The notes: generated by a model not told the origin, from the letters alone. A stretch of 64,000 nucleotides of DNA from Nesterenkonia lutea (GCF_014873955.1 NZ_JADBED010000001.1:372001-436000); one strand, 5' to 3'; numbered from the stretch's first letter, positions 46,010 to 54,765 are shown. A program made the numbers and translations.

Positions 46010-46094
46010 CACGGGAAGTCCAGGATCACTGGAAGTCCAGGGTCACTGGAAGTCCAGGGTCACGGGAAGTCCAGGGTTACGGGAAGTCCAGGGT
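46010..46094 (-). repeat. Five 17-bp tandem repeats at the 3' end of the vanB-like gene
   Basis: Units of the type CACTGGAAGTCCAGGGT start at 46010, 46027, 46044, 46061 and 46078. The fifth has T instead of C at its first base, which creates the TAA stop of the reductase gene at 46077-46079 (minus strand). The last residues of that protein (TLDFP) are encoded within the repeat. Confidence 0.92.
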
Positions 46095-47129
46095 CAGGGT
46101 CGGCCGGGATCGCGGGGAGGTTGTTGCCGCGAGGTCGACTGCGGCCGGGTCCGCAACCTCATCCTCGAGCTCAGGCGTGGTGCATGAAGCCAGGCGGGAG
46201 ACGCAGACGCAGAGCTTGGTGTCGCTGCGCTTCTCCTCCTCGTTGAAGAAGACGTCGCGGTGGTCGATCACTCCGACGAGCTGTTCGGCCTTGACCACGC
46301 AGAGCCCGCACTCGCCCTTGCGGCAGTCGTACATGGCCTCCACACCGACGCGCTCGAGCGCCTCGAGGATGGATTCATCGGCTGAGACGATCGTGCGCTG
46401 CTCCGAGCCGCGGATGCGCAGCTCGAACTCCTCGGGGTCGAACCAGCCGCTGTTGCCGAAGGTCTCGTAGCGCAGATTGGGCATGGGCAGGTCGCGTTCG
46501 ATCCAGGCGCGACGGATCGCGTCCATCAGGCGGATGGGCCCACACATGTAGAGCTCCGTGGAGGCATCCACCTGGTCCAGCAGCGCTTTGACGTCGAGCA
46601 CGTCTCCTTCGTCGTCGACCGAGACCACGCACCGCGGGCCATGCTCCTCCTGCAGGTCCCGCAGGAAGGCCATGGCCGGCCGGGAGCGTCCCACGAAGAC
46701 CAGCTGATAATCAGCGCCCAGGCGCTTGAGCACCCGGGCCATCGAATGGATGGCCGTGATGCCCACCCCGCCGGCGACCAGCAGGTAGCGCGGCGCGCCC
46801 ACGCGCAGCGGAAAGTTCTGCACCGGCGCGGTGATCTCCAGCGAGTCTCCGGGCGCCAGGTTGTGCATGAATCGAGAGCCGCCGCGGGAAGTGGGGGAGA
46901 GCCGCACGCCGATCTTCACCCAGCTGCCGTCAGCCGCTCCCTCGACCACGGAGTAGGACCGCACGGTGTCCCGCTCGGCATCACGTCCGATGCGCACGTC
47001 GACGTGCGCCCCGGGCTCGGTGAAGAGCGGCTTCTCACCGGCCAGGACGATCTCGGCGATCTCATCGGCGGCGAGGCGGCGAGACGTCACCACTGCTCGC
47101 TGCCAGTGCAGCTGTGTTCCCTGAGACAT
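46077..47129 (-). CDS. vanB: Vanillate O-demethylase reductase subunit (PDR/VanB-type)
   Basis: A 350-residue flavin/iron-sulfur reductase that passes electrons from NAD(P)H to the Rieske oxygenase encoded just upstream. It has a FAD/FMN domain (DTVRSYSVV, GGSRFMHNL), a nucleotide-binding domain (LLVAGGVGITAIHSMA) and a C-terminal plant-type 2Fe-2S domain, CRKGECGLC with a fourth Cys in KLCVCVS. It is 6 bases downstream of vanA. The C-terminus runs into 17-bp repeats. Confidence 0.88.
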   Translation of the reverse strand: MSQGTQLHWQRAVVTSRRLAADEIAEIVLAGEKPLFTEPGAHVDVRIGRDAERDTVRSYSVVEGAADGSWVKIGVRLSPTSRGGSRFMHNLAPGDSLEITAPVQNFPLRVGAPRYLLVAGGVGITAIHSMARVLKRLGADYQLVFVGRSRPAMAFLRDLQEEHGPRCVVSVDDEGDVLDVKALLDQVDASTELYMCGPIRLMDAIRRAWIERDLPMPNLRYETFGNSGWFDPEEFELRIRGSEQRTIVSADESILEALERVGVEAMYDCRKGECGLCVVKAEQLVGVIDHRDVFFNEEEKRSDTKLCVCVSRLASCTTPELEDEVADPAAVDLAATTSPRSRPTLTLDFP

Positions 47130-47135
47130 CCAGCA

Positions 47136-48254
47136 TCACCTGCCAGCGGCGCTGAGGTCGGCGTCGGTGGCCATCATGGACCTCTCGGCCTCCACGGCGC
47201 GCTGGATGAGTCTGCGGACCCACATGCCGCCGGCATCAATGTTGAGGTTGTAGAACTCGTGATCCGGATTCTCCAGAATGGCCTGCTGCTGGGCGGTGAG
47301 CATCTCCTCGTCCTCGGCGAAGACCCCGTGCACGCCGTCGCGCAGCTCCGTGGTGATGCGCTGGCTCTCGAGGCGGTAGTTGCGCATGAAGGCCCAGTAA
47401 TACATCGCGTTGCTCTGATCCACCGGAGAGATGGTGTTCATGACATAGCCGTTGACTCCCTGGCTGCGGTCACCGCTCAGTGCGCCGGTGCCTGCCGCGG
47501 CGACTCCCACATCGATGCAGATGGTCGAGGGCATCTGGAACTCGATGATCTGCCAGCGATCAACCTTGCCCTCGAAGTCCGGGAACTTGTCCCGCATGTT
47601 CTTCAGCCAGAACGGAGGCGCATCGATGTTCTCCATATAGCGGGTCACCGTGACCGTGCGTTCGTCGTGGGTCACCTCGATGTCGGATTCGCTGAGCTCC
47701 TTCTGTCCGATGGAGGAGGAGTGCAGAAACTCCTCATGGGTGAGGTCCATGAGGTTGTCCAGCACCAGCTGGTAGTTCGCCCGCACGTCGATGGTCCGGC
47801 CGTCCCCGGCCCAGTCATCCGCGCCCATCTGGTGCATGTCGGGGATCAGTGCGGCGTCGGCGAGCATCGGATCGCCAGGCCAGACCCAGATGAAGCGGTG
47901 CCGCTCCACCACCGGGTAGGAGTTCACCATCGCGGAGGGGTTGATCGTCTTCTGCGCCGGCATGAAGGTGCACCGGCCCGCAGAGTTGTACTGCAGCCCG
48001 TGATAGGGGCACTGCACGCCGTCGGGGCCGACCAGGCTGCCCATGGACAGCGGGGCCAGCCGGTGCCAGCAGGCGTCGGTCAGCGCGACCGGACGCCCCT
48101 CCTCGGTCCGGTAGAGCGCCATCGGGCGGTCCGCGATCTTCCGCGAGAGGATCTTCTTGCGGTTGACCTCGTGATCCCATCCGGCCACGTACCAGGCGTT
48201 GAGCGGGTATGCCATGTTCTTGGCGGTGGCGCCGCTCGGGCTGAGATCTGTCAT
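47136..48254 (-). CDS. vanA: Vanillate O-demethylase oxygenase subunit (Rieske, VanA-type)
   Basis: A 372-residue Rieske oxygenase. The Rieske cluster ligands are CWHRLAPLS and CPYHGLQYN. The mononuclear iron site is in LDNLMDLTHEEFLHSS. The motifs YPLNAWYVAGWD, SSSIGQKELSES and NIDAGGMWVRRL are those I know from VanA. It demethylates vanillate to protocatechuate with VanB. GGGAGG precedes the ATG. The divergent PadR-type gene is its likely regulator, as VanR is in C. glutamicum. Confidence 0.88.
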   Translation of the reverse strand: MTDLSPSGATAKNMAYPLNAWYVAGWDHEVNRKKILSRKIADRPMALYRTEEGRPVALTDACWHRLAPLSMGSLVGPDGVQCPYHGLQYNSAGRCTFMPAQKTINPSAMVNSYPVVERHRFIWVWPGDPMLADAALIPDMHQMGADDWAGDGRTIDVRANYQLVLDNLMDLTHEEFLHSSSIGQKELSESDIEVTHDERTVTVTRYMENIDAPPFWLKNMRDKFPDFEGKVDRWQIIEFQMPSTICIDVGVAAAGTGALSGDRSQGVNGYVMNTISPVDQSNAMYYWAFMRNYRLESQRITTELRDGVHGVFAEDEEMLTAQQQAILENPDHEFYNLNIDAGGMWVRRLIQRAVEAERSMMATDADLSAAGR

Positions 48255-48308
48255 GGTGGCCTCCCTGGGCGATCCGTCGCTGACGGATTTTCATTGACTA
48301 TGGAGATA

Positions 48309-48336
48309 GTTATATGTGCGCTGAGTCACACAATAG
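48309..48336. promoter_or_regulatory. Candidate VanR/PadR operator between vanA and the regulator
   Basis: AGTTATATGTG and CACACAATAGCT form an imperfect inverted repeat separated by 8 bases (TGTG at 48315, CACA at 48327). Spacing of 8 between half-sites is normal for PadR operators. It sits in the divergent promoter region. Confidence 0.45.
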
Positions 48337-48389
48337 CTCTGGATATAGTGGAGGGCAAGCACCGTCTGCCGTCGAAAGGTCCGTCACCT

Positions 48390-48992
48390 GTGAGTCTGCG
48401 CTACGCCCTGCTGGCGATTCTCACTGCTGCGCCGCTGACCGGCTATGAGACGGCGAAGCGGTTCGAGGGGTCCGTGGGACATGTCTGGCATGCCCCCGAC
48501 TCACAGATCTATCCCGAACTGCGCCGCATGGAGACGGAGGGGCTGGTGCAGGGCCGGGAGGAGCGCTGGGGCCCGAACAGCACGAAGACCCGCTACTACA
48601 TCACCGCGGAGGGGGAGTCGGCCTTCCGCGGCTGGATGAGCGAACCGCTCAGATACGCGCCCTGGCGGGACGTGGCCCATATGCAGGCTGCCTATTTCGA
48701 GTGGACGGATCCGGACAGCGTCCGCATGCATCTGCAGCAGCATGCCCAGCACTATGAAGAGCAGATCGCCCAGTGGAGCAGCCAGGTCCAGGCCATTGAG
48801 TCACATGAGCACCCGATGATCGCGGCGAGGCTTCAGCGCTACCCCGCCGAGCAGCACGCGCGCATCGTTGCGTTCAAGTCCTTCGCCTACGAGGGACTCA
48901 TCCGACTGGCCCAGGCCGAGGTGGACTGGGCCAACAGCGGACTGGCCCTCCTCGAGGAGCTCGAGGCACAGGATGCCGAGGGCGCAGGCTAG
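48390..48992 (+). CDS. PadR-family transcriptional regulator (VanR-like)
   Basis: A 200-residue regulator: an N-terminal PadR winged helix (LRYALLAILTAAPLTGYETAKRF, YPELRRMETEGLV) followed by a C-terminal helical dimerization domain. The GTG at 48390 is chosen from where the PadR homology begins; the frame upstream is antisense to vanAB. It is divergent from vanA and probably represses vanAB until vanillate binds. Its stop overlaps the stop of the convergent CoA ligase gene by two or three bases. Confidence 0.85.
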   Translation: MSLRYALLAILTAAPLTGYETAKRFEGSVGHVWHAPDSQIYPELRRMETEGLVQGREERWGPNSTKTRYYITAEGESAFRGWMSEPLRYAPWRDVAHMQAAYFEWTDPDSVRMHLQQHAQHYEEQIAQWSSQVQAIESHEHPMIAARLQRYPAEQHARIVAFKSFAYEGLIRLAQAEVDWANSGLALLEELEAQDAEGAG

Positions 48993-50545
48993 GCGTACTG
49001 CCGGCGGAGGTCCGGCTTGCGGATCTTCCCGGAGGCTGTGCGTGGCATGGATTCCACGAAGATCACCGACTTGGGGATCTTGTACCGCGCGAGCCTGCCG
49101 TCCAGATGCCGGAGCACCTGTTCCTCGGTGAGTTCATGGCCCTCGCGGACCACGACGATGGCCCGCGGGACCTCGCCCCAGCGCTCATCTTCGACTCCGA
49201 TCACGGCGACGGCGGCGACCGACTCCAGTGCGGCGATCTGCTGCTCGACCTGGGCCGGGTAGATGTTCTCCCCGCCGGAGATGATCATGTCCTTGAGCCG
49301 GTCGGAGATGTAGAGGAATCCGTCCTCGTCGAGGTACCCCATGTCCCCTGTCTTGAGCCAGCTGGCGTGCTCTTCGTGGACGAAGGAGCTGGCCGTGGCC
49401 TCAGGCCGGTTCCAGTACTCCGCGATGACGTTGGGGCCGTGCACCTGAATCTCGCCCACCTCTCCGGGAGCGCAGGGCTGGTCTGCGGGATCCACCACCC
49501 GAACGTCGGTGTGGAAATGCGGCAGGCCTCCGGATCCCTGCTTGGACCGCGAATATGCCGAGGGGAGACTCGTGGCACCGGGTGAGGTCTCCGTCATCCC
49601 ATAGCCCATGGTGAACGCCAGTCCGCGGCTCTCATAGGCCTCCAGCACACGCGTCGGCACGGCCGAGCCGCCGCAGGTGAGGTTGCGCAGCGAAGAGATG
49701 TCGGTGTGATCCCAGTCCGGATGCTCACAGAGCAGCTGGAAGGTGGTCGGGACCCCGGAGATGTTGCTGACGCTGTGCTCCTGGATGAGTGCGAGCACGC
49801 GGCCCGGCTCGAAGCGCTGTTCCAGGACGACGCAGCCGCCCTTGAGCAGCACCGGCAGGGCACCCTGGCCCAGTGCCGCGACGTGGAACAGCGGAGCGAT
49901 CATCAGGGCGACATCTCTGCTGGTGATGTCGTGATCGGTCAGCACGTTGATGGCGTTCCAGGTGAGGTTGCCGTGGGTGAGCATGGCGCCCTTGGGGCTC
50001 CCGGTGGTGCCGGAGGTGTAGAGGATGACCGCGAGATCTTCGTGCGAGACCTGCACGTCGGGCCGATGGAGGGCGCCCGAGCTCAGCGCCTGTTCGAAGG
50101 GCTCCGCCGGGAGGGGAAGCTCTGCGTCCTCGTGCTGCGTCCCGTGCCCGTCGTCGACGATCATGATGCGCTCCACGGCCGTTTCGCGGCTCCCCGAGGC
50201 TGCCAGTGGCTGCAGGGTGCTGGAGGAGACCAGCAGCCGGGCCCCCGAGTCCTGCAGCGCGAACTGGATCTCCGGCGGCGCGAGCCGGGTGTTGAGCGGG
50301 ACGAACACCGCTCCCAGGCTGCCCGCGGCGAAGAGGGTCTCCAGAAAGGCGGGCGAGTTCTCGCCGAGGTAGGCCACGCGGTCTCCCGTGCGGACACCTC
50401 GATCGGCGAAGGCGTTGGCGAGCCGATCGATCCGCTCCGCGAGCTGGTCGTAGGTCAGCTCACCGGCCGCGCTGATCAGAGCCGTCTCTCCGCGGGACCG
50501 TACGCGGCGTCGGTGGATCCAGTCTCCCAGACCATGGTTCTTCAT
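48989..50545 (-). CDS. phdA: Acyl/aryl-CoA synthetase (AMP-forming; probable phenylpropanoid-CoA ligase)
   Basis: A 518-residue adenylate-forming enzyme: P-loop-like VILYTSGTTGSPKGAMLTHG, GYGMTETSP, the hinge region YISDRLKDMIISGGENIYP and the C-terminal Lys in RTASGKIRKPDL. Start is ATG 50545 with AGGAGGAA upstream. It should activate an acid to its CoA thioester at the head of the pathway. In C. glutamicum the phd cluster ligase is PhdA; the symbol is assigned by context. Another acid substrate is possible. Confidence 0.75.
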   Translation of the reverse strand: MKNHGLGDWIHRRRVRSRGETALISAAGELTYDQLAERIDRLANAFADRGVRTGDRVAYLGENSPAFLETLFAAGSLGAVFVPLNTRLAPPEIQFALQDSGARLLVSSSTLQPLAASGSRETAVERIMIVDDGHGTQHEDAELPLPAEPFEQALSSGALHRPDVQVSHEDLAVILYTSGTTGSPKGAMLTHGNLTWNAINVLTDHDITSRDVALMIAPLFHVAALGQGALPVLLKGGCVVLEQRFEPGRVLALIQEHSVSNISGVPTTFQLLCEHPDWDHTDISSLRNLTCGGSAVPTRVLEAYESRGLAFTMGYGMTETSPGATSLPSAYSRSKQGSGGLPHFHTDVRVVDPADQPCAPGEVGEIQVHGPNVIAEYWNRPEATASSFVHEEHASWLKTGDMGYLDEDGFLYISDRLKDMIISGGENIYPAQVEQQIAALESVAAVAVIGVEDERWGEVPRAIVVVREGHELTEEQVLRHLDGRLARYKIPKSVIFVESMPRTASGKIRKPDLRRQYA

Positions 50546-50574
50546 CGTCTGTGTTCCTCCTCTTCCGGAAGATG

Positions 50575-51582
50575 TCATCGAGCGCCTTCCCAGACCAGCT
50601 CGTCGACGTTGGGGCTCTCGTCGATGAGTCCATGCCGTTCAGAGATCTCGGCGACCTCCTCGAGAGAATCCAGGTTGATCTCCTCGGGGAAGGTCGGGAT
50701 GGCGATCTCGCTGAGCACTGATTGATCGATCTCCGTGTACTCGCCCAGCACCTCGCGGACCGCGTCGGGGTTCTCGTCGGCGTAGGCCTGGGACTCCTGC
50801 ATCGCGGTGTAGAAGCTCTCCACGAGTTCGGGATCCTCATCGACCAGCTGCTGGGAGGCGAAATAGGTGCCGACTCCCAGTTCATCGACCACATCGGCGA
50901 AGGGTGCGAAGATCCGCTCGTAGCCCTCGTTGTCTGCGACTGTGGTGAAGGGGTCGACGGCGGAGACGGCGTCCACGTTGTCGGACTCCAGCTGGGCGAT
51001 CATGTCGGGGAAGCCCACCTCCACGAAGTCCACATTGGCGGGGTCGCCCCCGGCCTCCAGGACACCTTCGGAGATCACGGAGTCGAAGATGTTGTTCAGC
51101 GTGTTGACCGCCACGCGCTTGCCCTCGAGGTCCGCCACCGTTTCGATGCCGGAGTCAGACTTCACCATCACGGCCGAGAAGTCGTTCTCGGAGTCGCCGG
51201 TGGTCTGCGGGCCTGCGGCGACCATCTGCAGCGGCAGGCCGCTGTCTGCGGCGACCAGCAGTGAGGTCACGTTGGAGAAGCCGAAGTCGAAGTCCCCGGA
51301 CTGGACTGCGGGGATGATCGCTGCGCCGCCCTGGGCCAGGGTCAGGGTCAGATCGATCCCATGCTCTTCGAAGATCCCCTCCTGGTCACCCAGGTAGATC
51401 GAGGCGACGTCCACGATCGGGATGACGCCGACTTCAACCTCGGTGAGCTCGCCGTCCTGGGCCTCCGCGCCTGTGTCCTCGGCTGGCTCATCATCGGCAT
51501 CTCCTGAGGGGGACCCGCTTCCGCAGGAGGTCAGGGCAAGGGCGGCGCAGAGCGCGAGGGCTCCGCGGGATAGGTTTTTCAT
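50575..51582 (-). CDS. NitT/TauT-type ABC substrate-binding lipoprotein, copy 2
   Basis: A 335-residue periplasmic-type binding protein; lipobox ALTSC. It has the NMT1/TauA layout: EVGVIPIVDVASIYLGDQEG, GIDLTLTLAQGGAAIIPAVQ, LEGKRVAVNTLNN and VEVGFPDMIAQLESDNVDA. Start is ATG 51582; an upstream in-frame ATG at 51696 has no signal sequence after it. It is paralogous to the next gene. The partner permeases and ATPase are probably those at 57374-60214, with aromatic acids as likely ligands. Confidence 0.85.
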   Translation of the reverse strand: MKNLSRGALALCAALALTSCGSGSPSGDADDEPAEDTGAEAQDGELTEVEVGVIPIVDVASIYLGDQEGIFEEHGIDLTLTLAQGGAAIIPAVQSGDFDFGFSNVTSLLVAADSGLPLQMVAAGPQTTGDSENDFSAVMVKSDSGIETVADLEGKRVAVNTLNNIFDSVISEGVLEAGGDPANVDFVEVGFPDMIAQLESDNVDAVSAVDPFTTVADNEGYERIFAPFADVVDELGVGTYFASQQLVDEDPELVESFYTAMQESQAYADENPDAVREVLGEYTEIDQSVLSEIAIPTFPEEINLDSLEEVAEISERHGLIDESPNVDELVWEGAR

Positions 51583-51703
51583 GGCAGCTCTCCGGTCATG
51601 GGATGTGGGACGTCGGTGGTGGGGAACACGTGCTGCTGAAACTGCTGCTGGAACGTGCTGCTGGAAGCTTCCTGGTGCCGGTGCCGGTGTGGGCACCGGC
51701 TCA

Positions 51704-51744
51704 GACGGTGGACATCTGAGCTGATCTCTCCGATGTCCACCGTC
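51704..51744 (-). terminator. Perfect 13-bp hairpin between the two binding-protein genes
   Basis: GACGGTGGACATC at 51704-51716 pairs with GATGTCCACCGTC at 51732-51744. It lies in a 181-base gap between two co-oriented genes. It may be a partial terminator or an mRNA-stabilising hairpin that raises expression of the first binding protein. Confidence 0.6.
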
Positions 51745-51763
51745 CGAGCGGGCACCTCAGTGA

Positions 51764-52768
51764 TCACTCACCTTCGAAATAGAGGGTGGAGGTGTCCGGC
51801 TCCGCGTCGATGAATTCGAACTTGACCATCAGGTCTCCGGCCTGCTGGATCTCGTCCCGGGGGAGTTCAGCGTCGAGCTCCTCCATGCGCAGGTTCTCGG
51901 CGGCCTCCTCGGGCAGGTCGACGAACTCGGGCAGCAGTGCCCGGGTGCCCTCTTCGTCCTCGGTGGACATCTGCAGCGACTCCGTCATGGCGTCCGAGAA
52001 GGCCTGGGCGATCTCCGGATTCTCTTCGACATATTCTCCGGAGCTGAAGCTGACCATGGTGGGCATGCCGGGAATGGCGTCCTGGAAGGAGTAGCCGACC
52101 AGCTGGTTGTTCTCATCGGCCAGCGCATTGCTCAGGAAGGGCTCGGGGACCCAGATGGCATCCGTGTTGCCCTGCTCGAGCTGTGCCTGCATGTCGGGGA
52201 AGGGCATCTCGGAGAACTCCACCGCGGCGGGGTCGCCTCCGGCCTGCTCCACTGACTCCATGATGGTCAGATCTCCCTGGGTCTGCAGCGCGTTGACCGA
52301 GACGGTGTTGCCCTCCAGGCCCTGCCAGTCGTCGATCCCGCTCTCGACCGTGGAGACCACGCCCGCGATGTCGTCGCCCTCGGCCAGCGAGTTCGAGTAT
52401 CCGGTGACGATCCGCATGTCCAGGCCACGGTCATTGGCGTTGAGCACCGAGTTCGGGTTGCCGATGCCGAACTGCAGCTGCTGGGTGTTCACTGCGGGAA
52501 GCATTGCGGCACCGGCGTTCGAGGTGGACAGCTCGACGTCGAGCCCGTGCTCCTCGAAGATGCCGTTCTCGATGCCGTAGTAGATCCCGACCGAGGGAGC
52601 GATGGGCAGCACGCCCACCGTGATCTCAGTCAGCTCGCCGCCCTCGCTGCTGGTCTCGCCTTCGGACTCCGCGTCCTCATCCCCGGAGGCTGAGCCCGAA
52701 CCGCAGGCGCTGAGGGCGAGGATGCTGATGGCGGCGATCCCGGTGACAGATGCGATGTTCTTCTTCAT
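51764..52768 (-). CDS. NitT/TauT-type ABC substrate-binding lipoprotein, copy 1
   Basis: A 334-residue lipoprotein with signal peptide and lipobox ALSAC. It shares with copy 2 the blocks ITVGVLPIAPSVGIYYG, GIFEEHGLDVELS, GAAMLPAV, VEQAGGDPAAVEF and MPFPDMQAQLEQGNTDA. The two therefore arose by duplication and may bind different but related ligands. GGAGCAACC precedes the ATG. It is encoded downstream of the MaoC gene, apart from its transporter genes. Confidence 0.87.
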   Translation of the reverse strand: MKKNIASVTGIAAISILALSACGSGSASGDEDAESEGETSSEGGELTEITVGVLPIAPSVGIYYGIENGIFEEHGLDVELSTSNAGAAMLPAVNTQQLQFGIGNPNSVLNANDRGLDMRIVTGYSNSLAEGDDIAGVVSTVESGIDDWQGLEGNTVSVNALQTQGDLTIMESVEQAGGDPAAVEFSEMPFPDMQAQLEQGNTDAIWVPEPFLSNALADENNQLVGYSFQDAIPGMPTMVSFSSGEYVEENPEIAQAFSDAMTESLQMSTEDEEGTRALLPEFVDLPEEAAENLRMEELDAELPRDEIQQAGDLMVKFEFIDAEPDTSTLYFEGE

Positions 52769-52907
52769 GGTTGCTCCTTGATGTGTGGGGTCGCGGAGGG
52801 GCGGCCCACGGCGGATACAGCGATTCCGTGCGGTGGTGATGCTGGTCGGGCTGCTCCGCTGCGGATCTTCAGCTCACGGAGTCTCCCCAGGGCGGATCGC
52901 TCGCAGT

Positions 52908-53381
52908 TCACGGATAGAACCGTGCCAGGAAGGTCGTCACGACGGCGGGGCGCTCCTGACCCTCGACCTCGAAGGTGGCGTCGACGATCAGGTGCAGACC
53001 GCCGCCCTTGACCTCTTCGACCTCGCGGATGGTTCCATGCATGCGAACTCGCGAGCCGACCTTGACCGGTGAGGTGAAGCGGACCTTGTCCAGACCGTAG
53101 TTGAGCTTGGTGCTGACATCGGTGACGTCGAAGAGCTCGCCCCAGAAGGGGATGATCAGCGACAGGGTCAGGAAGCCGTGGGCGATCGGCGCACCGAAGG
53201 GCCCGTCCTTCGCACGTTCGGGGTCCACGTGGATCCACTGATGGTCATCGGTGGCGTCGGCGAAGGTGTTGACCATCTCCTGGGTGATCTCGCGCCAGGC
53301 GGTCTCGCCCAGCTCGGTGCCGGCCATCGACCGTGCGTCGTCGAAGGATACGACCGTCCGAGCTGCATTGGTGTCAGTCAT
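52908..53381 (-). CDS. phdE: MaoC-family enoyl-CoA hydratase
   Basis: A 157-residue hot-dog-fold hydratase. The catalytic hydratase-2 motif is ADATDDHQWIHVDPERA with GPFGAPIAHGFLTLSLI. It would add water across the double bond of a cinnamoyl-CoA-type thioester. The order SDR, amidohydrolase, dehydrogenase, MaoC is that of C. glutamicum phdBCDE as I recall it. A 187-base gap separates it from the dehydrogenase gene, so a separate promoter is likely. Confidence 0.72.
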   Translation of the reverse strand: MTDTNAARTVVSFDDARSMAGTELGETAWREITQEMVNTFADATDDHQWIHVDPERAKDGPFGAPIAHGFLTLSLIIPFWGELFDVTDVSTKLNYGLDKVRFTSPVKVGSRVRMHGTIREVEEVKGGGLHLIVDATFEVEGQERPAVVTTFLARFYP

Positions 53382-53424
53382 TCTGCTCCTCAGTTGGAGT
53401 GATTGTGTCCTGGGTCACATTCTA

Positions 53425-53459
53425 TTCTTGATATACATATGCCCAGATGGTTTCTTGAT
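53425..53459 (-). promoter_or_regulatory. Candidate promoter region of the MaoC-binding protein-ligase unit
   Basis: TTCTTGAT occurs at 53425-53432 and 53452-53459 (ATCAAGAA on the minus strand), 27 bases apart in an AT-rich island within GC-rich DNA. TAGAAT lies just downstream on the minus strand and could be a -10 box. The repeats may bind a regulator. Confidence 0.35.
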
Positions 53460-53568
53460 CACAGTTCGGCTGAACTCTGCGGGGTTATTTGTGGGATTCT
53501 CTGTGGAGTCCTCGGCCGGTTCCTCGACGAGATCCTCGGCGAGATCCTCTGGGGTCGGGTGAACGGGA

Positions 53569-54765
53569 CTAGGTGAAGGCCCCCACTCCTGTCACAGCGC
53601 GCCCGACGATCAGGGCATTGATCTCGTGGGTGCCTTCGTAGGAGTAGATGGCCTCGGCGTCGGCGTGGAACCGGGCGACATCGGTGTCCAGGGTGATGCC
53701 GTTGCCGCCGCAGACCTCACGGGCCAGTGCGACCGTCTCGCGCAGCCGCAGCGAGGTGTACATCTTCGCCAGCGCGGAGTTCTCATCGCGGTAGATCCCG
53801 GCCGCCTGCTGCTCGGTGAGTTGGACGACCATGCCCAGCGCGGCGGTGAGATTGCCGAGCATCATCGCGAGCTTCTCCTGGACCAGCTGGAATCCGGCGA
53901 TGGGGCGGCCGAACTGTTCCCGCTGCCGGACGTAGGCCAGTGCGGCCTCATAGGCACCGGCCATGGCACCGGTGGCCATCCAGGCCACATCCGAGCGCAT
54001 GCGCCGCAGGCAGCCTGCGACGTCGGAGAAGCTGTTGATCTGCTGGAGTCGGGCGCTGTCCGGGACTCTGACGTCCTGGTACCCGATGTCAGCGTTCTGC
54101 ATGATCCGCAGCGAGGCCTTGCGCGGGATGACCTGCATGGACACGCCCTCGGCCGAGGTGGGGACCAGGAAGCACTTGACCTGCCCGTCCGCGGTGTCTC
54201 GCGCGAAGGTGGCCACGACGTCGGCCGCGGTCGCACCGCCGATCCAGCGCTTGGCGCCGTTGATCACCCAGTCCTTCGTCGCAGGGTCCTGGGTGGCGTG
54301 GGTGGCGAGTCCTCCGGCCACGTCGGAGCCGTGCTCAGGCTCGGTGAGACCGAAGACCCCGGTGAGTTCATGGGAGACGATCTTCGGGTCGAGCTCGCGG
54401 GCCTGCTCGGCGGATCCGCCCACGGCGCAGACCGTGCGGAACAGGCTCGCCTGGGCGTTGTAGTAGGTGGCGACATTGATGTCACACCGGGTGAGTTCGA
54501 AGTTTCGGAAGCCCAGGAAGATGTCGCGAATCGGTTCCCCCGCCTCGCGCAGCGCCGGGGGGTCCATCAGCCCAAGGCTGCGCAGCGGAGCGACGATCTC
54601 CTCGGGAAAGCGCGCCTCGTCCCATGCGGCATTGAGGTGCGGGTGGACCTGCTCAGCGAGCACCTCGCGCAGTCCGGTGATCACGCTGCGCTCGGCGGGG
54701 GTGAGCCGCTCGGCGAAGCCGTAGAGGTCTGAGGGGATGACGCTGCCGGTGACCGGTTCACGCAT
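53569..54765 (-). CDS. phdD: Acyl-CoA dehydrogenase (glutaryl-CoA dehydrogenase-like)
   Basis: A 398-residue FAD flavoenzyme with FGLTEPEHGSDVAGG, WIGGATAADVVATFA and RQREQFGRPIAGFQLVQEK. The catalytic Glu is in YSYEGTHEINALIVG, as in the glutaryl-CoA dehydrogenase subgroup. Start is ATG 54765 after GGGAG. It overlaps the amidohydrolase gene by 8 bases. In a phd-type pathway it would desaturate 3-phenylpropanoyl-CoA forms such as dihydroferuloyl-CoA. Confidence 0.75.
   Translation of the reverse strand: MREPVTGSVIPSDLYGFAERLTPAERSVITGLREVLAEQVHPHLNAAWDEARFPEEIVAPLRSLGLMDPPALREAGEPIRDIFLGFRNFELTRCDINVATYYNAQASLFRTVCAVGGSAEQARELDPKIVSHELTGVFGLTEPEHGSDVAGGLATHATQDPATKDWVINGAKRWIGGATAADVVATFARDTADGQVKCFLVPTSAEGVSMQVIPRKASLRIMQNADIGYQDVRVPDSARLQQINSFSDVAGCLRRMRSDVAWMATGAMAGAYEAALAYVRQREQFGRPIAGFQLVQEKLAMMLGNLTAALGMVVQLTEQQAAGIYRDENSALAKMYTSLRLRETVALAREVCGGNGITLDTDVARFHADAEAIYSYEGTHEINALIVGRAVTGVGAFT

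Noticed and set aside
46010..46094. Possible CRISPR-like array
   Set aside because: The units are directly adjacent with no spacers, and the unit is only 17 bases.
46641..48389. Long plus-strand frame preceding the PadR gene
   Set aside because: Antisense to vanAB; real PadR homology begins at 48390.
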